Below are positions 46,093-53,244 of a stretch of DNA of 64,000 nucleotides, piece after piece. The stretch's first letter is position 1. Each line of letters opens with the position of its first letter. The stretch is from positions 1,054,001 to 1,118,000 of the forward strand of contig NZ_WKLH01000002.1 of assembly GCF_010882175.1 (NCBI RefSeq), in the 5' to 3' direction. Origin of the DNA: Mangrovibacterium lignilyticum (GTDB lineage Bacteria > Bacteroidota > Bacteroidia > Bacteroidales > Prolixibacteraceae). The position numbers and the translations under genes were made by a program. The notes under the pieces were generated by a model. It ran no database searches and was not told where the DNA came from. It saw only the letters and a list, made by a program, of their open reading frames with translations.

Positions 46093-46635
46093 TCACTCCT
46101 CATCATTGAATGACAGGCGGCTTCGAATTTTCTTCAAGCCTTCTTTCAGTAAAAATTTGACGGTATTGATGGAGATGGACATTTCATCCGCGACTTCCTG
46201 GTATTTCTTATGCTCCATCATCACTTTCACTACGACTTCCCTTGTTCGGTCCGAAAGTTTCGAAACTTCCTTGATCACCGTTTCCAACCTGACTTCATCC
46301 AGCCGGGGCAACACTTCTTCGGCAATTTGGCCCGACTGTAACTCTTCCGGATTTCGAAGCAGGTCATTTTTACCGAGGTGGGTTAATGTCGTGTTTTTAA
46401 TACTTCGATACAAATAAAAGCGTAAATCTTTGGGCTCAATCTTTTCGAGATAGTTGTGCGACCAAAGCCTGACAAACAGCTCCTGTACAATATCTTCGCT
46501 TACACCTCTGTCTTTCACAAATTGCTCTGCATATACGACCAAAACAAAATAATATTGGTCAAAAAGCATTCGAATCCCTTCATTCTTATTGCTTTTTAAT
46601 ACATCCAATATCACTTCGTCTCTAAACATAGTCAT
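46093..46635 (-). CDS. ECF-type RNA polymerase sigma factor
   Basis: A 180-residue extracytoplasmic-function sigma factor. Region 2 contains MLFDQYYFVLVVYAEQF and EDIVQELFVRLWSHN; region 4 contains LSDRTREVVVKVMMEHKKYQ and the helix-turn-helix ISINTVKFLLKEGLKKIRSR. The start is uncertain: ATG codons at 46635 and 46629 are both possible, and the frame extends upstream to a TTG at 46659. It presumably drives the SusC operon below it when released by FecR. Confidence 0.93.
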   Translation of the reverse strand: MTMFRDEVILDVLKSNKNEGIRMLFDQYYFVLVVYAEQFVKDRGVSEDIVQELFVRLWSHNYLEKIEPKDLRFYLYRSIKNTTLTHLGKNDLLRNPEELQSGQIAEEVLPRLDEVRLETVIKEVSKLSDRTREVVVKVMMEHKKYQEVADEMSISINTVKFLLKEGLKKIRSRLSFNDEE

Positions 46636-47020
46636 CAAGCTGCATTTTTTCCAAAGCAAGCAAAAATAGCAGGATATTTCATTAATCTTTCAAAATGTGT
46701 TCAAAACGAGCCATTCACTACATACTGTTTAGATACATTGTAGCTCATTCTAATTTTCGATACTTTAAAGATACGACTTAATCAGTCTTTCAATGCCTCG
46801 GTGTCGCAATACACTATTACACCATTTATCTCCTCAAATAAACCATATCAAAGATTCGCAAGAATGAAAGCTCCGGGAACTGCTTTGAAAAAGGAAACGG
46901 AATAAAAAGCACAGTAGCTTCATACCGTATTTTTTTTCAAACCCATAGGGTTGGGGTTTCGGATTGGAAAAAGAAAGCCTCATGGGCAAAAAAGATATTT
47001 ATACCGAATTTGACACCAAT

Positions 47021-47061
47021 AAAAAACAAAAGCCTCACAAGTTACTTACTTGCAAGGCTTT
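47021..47061 (-). terminator. Rho-independent terminator beyond the tRNA-like segment
   Basis: On the minus strand AAAGCCTTGCAAG pairs with CTTGTGAGGCTTT (11 of 13 positions) and is followed by TGTTTTTT. No protein gene reads into it; the only thing upstream on this strand is the tRNA-3'-like segment, as expected for a displaced tRNA end with its terminator. Confidence 0.7.
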
Positions 47062-47076
47062 ATCTTTTTTCGGTGT

Positions 47077-47126
47077 GACTCAGCTGGGGTTCGAACCTAT
47101 CTCCATTTCCAGCTGATTATCAATAT
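47077..47126 (-). repeat. tRNA-3'-end-like segment, copy 2
   Basis: On the minus strand TTGATAATCAG is followed after a variable part by GGTTCGAACCCCAGC and TGAGTC. The T loop TTCGAAC is canonical, but the 5' side of the T stem does not pair and there is no acceptor 5' half. It aligns without gaps to 30168-30217, in the same orientation, with the best matches at the T-loop/acceptor end (19/22) and at the anticodon-like end (15/18). Confidence 0.5.
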
Positions 47127-47385
47127 TTTCGCAAACGCCTAAATCTAAAGGTCTCGATATAGTCTCGATTGATAATCAATACATTACAATACAAATATAG
47201 GCAAATTTAATTGAAAATAATCAACTGAAGACTTTAATATTTTCCGGTCCGCAACATCTTTATGCACAGAAGACCTATTAATTTCCGATTCTGAACTTCT
47301 CTTTTGTCGCTTAAAAGCTATCCGCCAAACAAAAAATTAAGAGGACGATCTACCTCTCACATGTTATTTTACACAAAGTGCCTAG

Positions 47386-47405
47386 TTTGTAACATTGGTT
47401 ACAAA
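47386..47405. promoter_or_regulatory. FNR/CRP-type palindrome upstream of nrfH
   Basis: TTTGTAAC-ATTG-GTTACAAA is a perfect inverted repeat with a four-base centre, the geometry of FNR/CRP-family operators. A -7-like TAATTTTA at 47425-47432 puts the expected start of transcription near 47437, so the palindrome centre would be close to -42, the class II activation position. No CRP/FNR gene is in the window. The regulator is inferred. Confidence 0.65.
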
Positions 47406-47455
47406 TTAGTATTCAGAAACGTCATAATTTTAGACTATAAAACAAAAAAATCAAC

Positions 47456-48025
47456 ATGATTCAACGCCTTTTACCCCCAAAAATCTGGAAGATCCCGGTA
47501 ATCCTTTCGATGGGTATTTTGGCAGGCTTGTTTTGCCTGTTGGTGTACCTATCCAAGGCACATTCCTACTTATCGGACGATCCGCAAACCTGTGTCAACT
47601 GCCACATTATGGCACCGCAGTACGCTACATGGAACCACAGTTCGCACAGGCAATGGACCAATTGCAACGACTGCCATGTTCCTCACAACAATGTTCTGAA
47701 CAAGTACTTCTTTAAAGCACAAGACGGCTTGCGCCACGCAACTATTTTTACGCTTCGACAGGAACCCCAGGTGATTTTTATCCACGAGGCAGGTGCTGAA
47801 GTTGTCCACCAAAACTGCATTCGATGCCATGAACGCCAGCTGCTCGATGCTCGCCAAAGCGGCTGTCTTGCCAATTACGAAGAAAACCGAACCTCACGTG
47901 TGTGTTGGGATTGCCATCGCGAAGTCCCGCACGGCCGGGTAAACAGCCTGTCCAGTACCCCCAATGCACAGGTGCCACTACCAGAAAGCCCGGTACCTGA
48001 CTGGATTAAAAAACTTAACGACTAA
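47456..48025 (+). CDS. nrfH: Cytochrome c nitrite reductase small subunit NrfH
   Basis: A 189-residue membrane-anchored tetrahaem quinol dehydrogenase that feeds electrons from menaquinol to NrfA on the outer face of the inner membrane. One N-terminal helix (about 13-33) and four haem sites: C46-x2-C49-H (followed by I-M, the Met being the unusual haem-1 ligand of NrfH), C70-x2-C73-H, C121-x2-C124-H and C150-x2-C153-H. First gene of the nrf transcript; nrfA follows after 41 bases. It is slightly longer than the shortest family members and complete. Confidence 0.97.
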   Translation: MIQRLLPPKIWKIPVILSMGILAGLFCLLVYLSKAHSYLSDDPQTCVNCHIMAPQYATWNHSSHRQWTNCNDCHVPHNNVLNKYFFKAQDGLRHATIFTLRQEPQVIFIHEAGAEVVHQNCIRCHERQLLDARQSGCLANYEENRTSRVCWDCHREVPHGRVNSLSSTPNAQVPLPESPVPDWIKKLND

Positions 48026-48066
48026 CATTCTATTCATTCAAAAAATATCAACAAAATACTGACCAA

Positions 48067-49581
48067 ATGAAATCACTCAAAACTATCGTCGAAAAAAGAC
48101 CAATTATGGGGTGGCTCCTATTTTTCTCCACTCTACTTGTTGTTTTCCTGCTCGGATTACTTGCCTCTTCAATTATGGAACGCCGTGCAGAAGCTAGCTT
48201 TGTAAATGTTCCAAAAGTGAAAATTTCAGAAAATGAACCCCGAAACCAGGTCTGGGGAGAAAACTATCCGCGCGAATTCCAATCCTACTACCAAACTGCC
48301 GACACCATTTTCCGCAGTAAATACAATGGCAGTGATAAAATTGACATGCTCGAAGTTGATCCTCGCATGGTCGTACTTTGGGCCGGCTATGCATTTTCAA
48401 AAGAATACAATCAAGGCCGCGGCCATTACTATGCTGTAGATGATGTCCGTGATATTTTGCGTACTGGTGGTCCCACCAATGATGAAGACGGGCCAATGCC
48501 ATCAACCTGCTGGACTTGCAAAAGCCCCGATGTTCCTCGAGTTATGCAGGAAGAAGGCGTCGCCGAATTCTATAAAGGCAAATGGGCACGTTTGGGTTCC
48601 GAAATTGTGAACCCGATTGGCTGTGCTGATTGCCACGATCCAAACACGATGAATCTGCGTATTACTCGTCCAGCCTTGGTGGAAGCTTTTGAAAGCATGG
48701 GTAAAGATGTTACCAAAGCCAGCCACCAGGAAATGCGTAGCTTGGTTTGCGCCCAGTGCCATGTGGAATATTATTTTGACAAACATAAGGTGGAAGGCGC
48801 CAACTACCTTACTTTCCCATGGGAGAAAGGAATGACTGTTGAAGCTGCAGAAGAATACTACGATGAAATGAATTTCAGTGACTGGACACACCAGTTGAGT
48901 AAAACACCGATGCTGAAAGCGCAACACCCAGGTTATGAAATCTACCTGCAGGGGATCCACGCACAACGGGGCGTATCCTGCGCCGATTGCCACATGCCAT
49001 ACAAATCAGAAGGCGGTCAAAAATTCACTGACCACCACATTCAGTCACCGCTGAATAACGTGGCCAATTCCTGCCAGGTTTGTCACCGGGAGGAAACCTT
49101 AAAATTAGTGCAAAACGTTTACGAGCGTCAGGATAAAATTATTGAGAACCGCGACAAGCTGGAGGAATTGCTTGTTCGTGCCCACCTGGAAGCTAAAAAA
49201 GCCTGGGATTTGGGAGCAACCGATGCTGAAATGAACGATATTCTGATGGGAATCCGCCATGCACAATGGCGTTGGGATTATGCAGCAGCAAGTCACGGAG
49301 CTTCGTTCCATGCCCCAATTGAAGTTGGGCGCATTATTGCAACCGGTATCACGATTGCCCAGGAAACCCGCATCAGCCTGGCCCGTTTACTGGCTTCGAA
49401 AGGCTTTAACGAAGAGCTGCCTTACCCGGATATCAGTACCAAAGCGAAAGCACAGGAGTTTATTGGCCTTGATATGGAAAAGCTGAACGAAGAGAAAAGA
49501 GTATTCAAGGAAACCATTGTTCCGCAATGGCTGCAAAAAGCCAAAGAACGAGAAAATGGCTGGAAAGTATCGATAAATTAA
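48067..49581 (+). CDS. nrfA: Ammonia-forming cytochrome c nitrite reductase NrfA
   Basis: A 504-residue pentahaem enzyme reducing nitrite to ammonium with six electrons (also able to reduce NO and hydroxylamine). An uncleaved anchor-like N-terminal helix (about 15-36) is present. The active-site haem is bound by the special motif C148-W-T-C151-K152; the other four are C186-x2-C189-H, C228-x2-C231-H, C305-x2-C308-H and C336-x2-C339-H. KFTDHH at 319-324 carries a conserved haem-ligand His. All family features are intact. Together with nrfH it gives dissimilatory nitrite reduction to ammonium. Confidence 0.98.
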   Translation: MKSLKTIVEKRPIMGWLLFFSTLLVVFLLGLLASSIMERRAEASFVNVPKVKISENEPRNQVWGENYPREFQSYYQTADTIFRSKYNGSDKIDMLEVDPRMVVLWAGYAFSKEYNQGRGHYYAVDDVRDILRTGGPTNDEDGPMPSTCWTCKSPDVPRVMQEEGVAEFYKGKWARLGSEIVNPIGCADCHDPNTMNLRITRPALVEAFESMGKDVTKASHQEMRSLVCAQCHVEYYFDKHKVEGANYLTFPWEKGMTVEAAEEYYDEMNFSDWTHQLSKTPMLKAQHPGYEIYLQGIHAQRGVSCADCHMPYKSEGGQKFTDHHIQSPLNNVANSCQVCHREETLKLVQNVYERQDKIIENRDKLEELLVRAHLEAKKAWDLGATDAEMNDILMGIRHAQWRWDYAAASHGASFHAPIEVGRIIATGITIAQETRISLARLLASKGFNEELPYPDISTKAKAQEFIGLDMEKLNEEKRVFKETIVPQWLQKAKERENGWKVSIN

Positions 49582-49606
49582 TTCGGTTCCCCCTACACTT
49601 AAAAAC

Positions 49607-50824
49607 ATGAAGAAAAAAATTATCCTATCCGTCGTCGCCCTCTTGGCGATGGCGGCTAGCCCAGTGTATGCTCAATTTAGTCTAAACGGCGAGTTTCGCC
49701 CGCGTACTGAAGTCAGCCACGGATACAAAACACTGGCAACACCCGACCAGGATGCATCGTGGTACACTTCACAACGCACCCGCCTCAATGCACTGTACAA
49801 GTCCGAAAAAGTGATTACGATGATGAGTTTGCAGGATGTTCGCATCTGGGGAAGTCAGGCGCAGCTAACAACTAATGAAGATTATGCAACTTCCATTCAT
49901 CAGGCTTGGGCTGAAATGTTGCTAACCCCTACCCTTTCGGTAAAAGCCGGGCGCCAGGAAGTTGTATACGACGATCAGCGTATTTTCGGAAACGTCGGCT
50001 GGGCACAACAAGCACGCTCACACGACATGCTTATTCTGAAGTACCAAAAAGACATCAATCTGCATTTTGGATTTGCCCACCACGAAAACAGCAATCCGGC
50101 TAACAACCTCTACGATGGAGCCGATGCGTATAAAAACCTTCAATTTTTATGGTTCAACAAGACATGGGACAAAGCCAGCCTGAGTTTACTGGCCCTGAAC
50201 AACGGCCTTGCTGTAACAACCGGCGATAAACAGGAAGTGCGGTACAACCAAACCCTTGGCGGACACGCAAGCTTTGCTATCGGTGCGGTAAACTTTGCGG
50301 GCAATGCTTATCTGCAAACCGGCAAAACGGCCGCGAACGCGGAACTGAGCGCTTATAATCTGCTGTTGGAAGCATCAGTCAAACAAGGATTCACTCTCGG
50401 GTTCGAACGCCTCTCGGGAAATGCTTACGACGACACCAAAGCAAAATCCTTCACCCCCTTGTATGGTACCAACCACAAGTTCAACGGTTACATGGACTAC
50501 TTCTACGTTGGCAACCATCTGAATAGTGTTGGGCTTGACGACTTCTATCTGAAATACGGATACAAAAAGGATAAACTCGGTATTGATGCACATATCCACT
50601 ATTTTGCTGCTGCTGCAGACATCAGCGCCAACGCCCGAAGGAGTTTAGGCACCGAAATAGACTTGCAGGCAGCCTATACAATCAGTGACGAAGCAAGCAT
50701 TAGTTGCGGCTACTCCATGTTATTCGGCACCGACAGCATGGAATTGCTGAAAGACGGCGATAAATCAACCTCCAACTACTGGGGCTATATCATGCTTACG
50801 GTTACACCGAACTTTCTGAAATAA
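49607..50824 (+). CDS. Outer-membrane porin-like protein (alginate export family)
   Basis: A 405-residue outer-membrane beta barrel. The signal peptide is cleaved after VYAQ (about 23). Family signs include FSLNGEFRPRTEVSHGY at the mature N-terminus, AGRQEVVYDDQRIFGNVGWA, and a terminal TPNFLK. It resembles the alginate-export/porin fold annotated in many Bacteroidota. It lies 25 bases after nrfA and is followed by a terminator, so it probably lets nitrite or another small anion through the outer membrane; that is inference from position. Confidence 0.82.
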   Translation: MKKKIILSVVALLAMAASPVYAQFSLNGEFRPRTEVSHGYKTLATPDQDASWYTSQRTRLNALYKSEKVITMMSLQDVRIWGSQAQLTTNEDYATSIHQAWAEMLLTPTLSVKAGRQEVVYDDQRIFGNVGWAQQARSHDMLILKYQKDINLHFGFAHHENSNPANNLYDGADAYKNLQFLWFNKTWDKASLSLLALNNGLAVTTGDKQEVRYNQTLGGHASFAIGAVNFAGNAYLQTGKTAANAELSAYNLLLEASVKQGFTLGFERLSGNAYDDTKAKSFTPLYGTNHKFNGYMDYFYVGNHLNSVGLDDFYLKYGYKKDKLGIDAHIHYFAAAADISANARRSLGTEIDLQAAYTISDEASISCGYSMLFGTDSMELLKDGDKSTSNYWGYIMLTVTPNFLK

Positions 50825-50846
50825 GTGTTCCAATAAATTTGTATTC

Positions 50847-50884
50847 GGGGGCCCAGTTCATTCCGGACCATGGCTCCCTTTTTT
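50847..50884 (+). terminator. Terminator after the nrf porin
   Basis: GGGGGCC (50847-50853) pairs with GGCTCCC (50872-50878, one G-U) and is followed by six T. It separates nrfHA-porin from the cytochrome assembly genes, although read-through could still express them. Confidence 0.65.
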
Positions 50885-50937
50885 GATCATTTGCTTTCAG
50901 ACCCGAAAACAATATCTTCCAAACAAACAATACTACT

Positions 50938-52179
50938 ATGAAACGAAAAACCTGGCAAGCTCCCTGGTCCTACCGGGAAGGAATTGTGATTGCATCAGGA
51001 CTAGTGCTCATTGGTTTTGCCATGCAACTGACGTTGCACGGCCGAGGAATACAAATTCCGGAGTGGCCTGGCAACTTATACCTGGCTTTGTCTTTTTCAG
51101 GCATCCTTGCACTCCTTCACCTTTTCTATCGCAACAGCGGCGTTGTCAAATGGTTTCGCTCGGTTCCGGCCGCAGTCACTTCAGTGGCGCTTTACTGCGG
51201 TTTGGCAATCTTAATGGGAGTCATCCCGCAAACAAAATCTTCCTCCGGATTTATTAACGCAATCGGATTAAATTCCCTGACAAGTTCCTGGCTCTTTGCC
51301 CAGGCCAACCTGTATTTTTTGAGTTGCCTGGGCATGGCAACCCTAAAACGCCTCGTTCCTTTTAAGGTGAAAAACCTCGGGTACATCCTCAATCACCTGG
51401 GACTTTGGTTGACCTTGGTCGCAGCGAGCCTTGGCAGCAGTGACCTGCAACGACTGAGCATGGCTTGCTACGAAGGCAAGGTGGAATGGCGAGCCAAAAA
51501 TGAAAATGGTCGACTTGTGGAACTTCCGCTGGCCATTGAGTTGAAGGATTTCAAACTGGAAGAATACCCCCCGAAAATCACCCTGATTGACCACAACTCC
51601 GGGAAAATTGTGCTGCAAAATAAAAGAAGCCAGTATTTCTCATTGGCCGATGCGCCGTGTATGCTCGGCAATTACCGGGTCGAAGTGGAAAAATATCTGC
51701 CCGAATCAGGTTATATCGGCGAACGTTTTGAGCCGGTAAACGAAATCGGAGCTCCGCCGGCTGCCTTGCTAAAGGTAACCGATACCACCAATGGTCAAAG
51801 CAGTAGTGGATGGATTAGTTCGGGCAGCTTCCTCCAGCAGCCTTTCGCCTTTAAAGTCGGCGATCCTTATTCGCTGGTAATGCTTCCTCCCGAACCCAAA
51901 AAATTTCAATCCGACATCCGTGTTTTATTTCCCGATGGCGAACAATACACGACCACACTCGAAGTGAATAAACCCTTCAGCATACACGGATGGAAACTGT
52001 ACCAGCTGAGTTACGACGTGGAAAAGGGCCGATGGTCGGAGTTGAGTGTGATTGAACTGGTACGCGACCCTTGGTTGCCTGCTGTGTACATCGGCGTGTT
52101 TTTATTGTTGGTTGGAACACTGTTCCTCTTGCGCGACGGCGCTGCTATAAAGAAAGGAGTACACCATGACTTGGATTAA
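50938..52179 (+). CDS. ccsB: Cytochrome c biogenesis protein, ResB/CcsB-like
   Basis: A 413-residue inner-membrane protein of system II cytochrome c maturation. Four hydrophobic helices, three in the first 170 residues and one near the C-terminus (VYIGVFLLLVGTLFLL), surround a large periplasmic domain (about 180-375). It is shorter than many ResB proteins, as in other Bacteroidota nrf loci. It overlaps ccsA by 14 bases, so the two are translationally coupled and together deliver haem to the CxxCH motifs of NrfH and NrfA, perhaps including the CxxCK site. Confidence 0.88.
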   Translation: MKRKTWQAPWSYREGIVIASGLVLIGFAMQLTLHGRGIQIPEWPGNLYLALSFSGILALLHLFYRNSGVVKWFRSVPAAVTSVALYCGLAILMGVIPQTKSSSGFINAIGLNSLTSSWLFAQANLYFLSCLGMATLKRLVPFKVKNLGYILNHLGLWLTLVAASLGSSDLQRLSMACYEGKVEWRAKNENGRLVELPLAIELKDFKLEEYPPKITLIDHNSGKIVLQNKRSQYFSLADAPCMLGNYRVEVEKYLPESGYIGERFEPVNEIGAPPAALLKVTDTTNGQSSSGWISSGSFLQQPFAFKVGDPYSLVMLPPEPKKFQSDIRVLFPDGEQYTTTLEVNKPFSIHGWKLYQLSYDVEKGRWSELSVIELVRDPWLPAVYIGVFLLLVGTLFLLRDGAAIKKGVHHDLD

Positions 52180-52966
52180 TTTTGAAGCTTTTACTGCTGT
52201 TAGCCTTATTTGCTGGCTGGCAGCTTCAGCCTTTGTTGTGATAAAACCCAAAAGTCGGACCACACAGGTTTGGGCCAGCGTGGCAGCTATTGCGGGCACC
52301 CTCGTTTTAGCCATTTTCATCGGTTTACTTTGGCTCCGCATCGACCGGCCGCCCATGAGAACGCTGGGTGAAACCCGTTTATGGTACTCGTTGCTGTTAC
52401 CGGCCATTGGTATTGCGAGCTTTCGCCGCTGGAAATACAACTGGCTGCTTTTATACAGCCTGTTTATGGGCGCTCTCTTCTTGCTGATAAACCTGTTGAA
52501 ACCCGAAACGCACGATAAAAGCCTGATGCCGGCCTTACAAAGCATTTGGTTTGTGCCTCACGTCATTGTGTACATGTTTGCCTATGCCTTGCTGGCCGCT
52601 TCAAGTTTAGCCGGCTTGAAAGCTATTTACATGGACTACCGAAGAAAAAACTGGTCGGAAGTTCCGGACCTGGCCGACAACTTTGTGTATCTGGGATTCG
52701 CTTTCCTGACCATGGGCCTGCTGTTTGGAGCCTTGTGGGCGAAAGAAGCCTGGGGACATTACTGGACTTGGGATCCTAAAGAAACCTGGGCGTTCATTAC
52801 TTGGACGGCTTACCTCATCTACATTCATTACCGCTACCAGCATAACGATAATCACAAACAAGCCATGTGGATTCTGGTCATCGCCTTTGCCCTGTTGCTT
52901 ATTTGCTGGTTTGGCGTTAACTATTTGCCAACCGCACAAAACAGCGTACACACATACAGCAGCTAG
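52166..52966 (+). CDS. ccsA: Cytochrome c biogenesis protein CcsA
   Basis: A 266-residue haem-handling membrane protein of system II. The tryptophan-rich motif WGHYWTWDPKETW is present in the periplasmic loop (about 194-206) and is flanked by conserved histidines (for example in WFVPHVIVYMFAYALL). About eight helices. It starts inside the end of ccsB. Clustering with nrfHA suggests a dedicated assembly pair for the nitrite reductase. Confidence 0.94.
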   Translation: MTWINFEAFTAVSLICWLAASAFVVIKPKSRTTQVWASVAAIAGTLVLAIFIGLLWLRIDRPPMRTLGETRLWYSLLLPAIGIASFRRWKYNWLLLYSLFMGALFLLINLLKPETHDKSLMPALQSIWFVPHVIVYMFAYALLAASSLAGLKAIYMDYRRKNWSEVPDLADNFVYLGFAFLTMGLLFGALWAKEAWGHYWTWDPKETWAFITWTAYLIYIHYRYQHNDNHKQAMWILVIAFALLLICWFGVNYLPTAQNSVHTYSS

Positions 52967-53027
52967 GTAACTTCATAAAACTGAATTCCCCTAAACTGGG
53001 AACAACACTCTCTACGCTATTCCTAAA

Positions 53028-53051
53028 GATCTATGCCGCTTTGCATAGATC
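53028..53051. other. Perfect 9-bp hairpin downstream of ccsA
   Basis: GATCTATGC (53028-53036) and GCATAGATC (53043-53051) with a six-base loop, 62 bases after the ccsA stop. No T tract follows, so it may stabilise the mRNA end rather than terminate. Confidence 0.4.
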
Positions 53052-53185
53052 AGCCAAAGAATATATCCTGAATGACACCACAATAGCTTTTACAGGAGAT
53101 TTTTTTGAATACTACAACTAGAAAAAATGCATTAAAACGGAGTACAGCACCAATACGACGTAGCAAGGTCAGCAGTCTGATCAAG

Positions 53186-53220
53186 AAAAAAGGGCTCGGC
53201 CAAAATAGCTGAACCCTTTT
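53186..53220 (-). terminator. Terminator of the nitric oxide reductase gene
   Basis: On the minus strand AAAAGGGTTC pairs with GAGCCCTTTT (one mismatch) and is followed by TTCTTG. The stem is symmetrical enough to act on the plus strand as well, which would stop transcription from ccsA. Confidence 0.7.
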
Positions 53221-53244
53221 GAGAACTATAATCAGTTAAACCCA

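Larger units (their letters stand above)
46636..47455. other. Intergenic region between the peptidase locus and nrfHA
   Basis: About 800 bases without a credible gene. It contains promoter space for the ECF gene, a terminator (47021-47061) attached to a tRNA-3'-like segment (47077-47126), an 11-bp inverted repeat (tgattatcaat at 47114-47124 and its complement at 47168-47178), two direct copies of gtctcgat (47151 and 47162), and the nrf regulatory palindrome (47386-47405). Confidence 0.55.
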
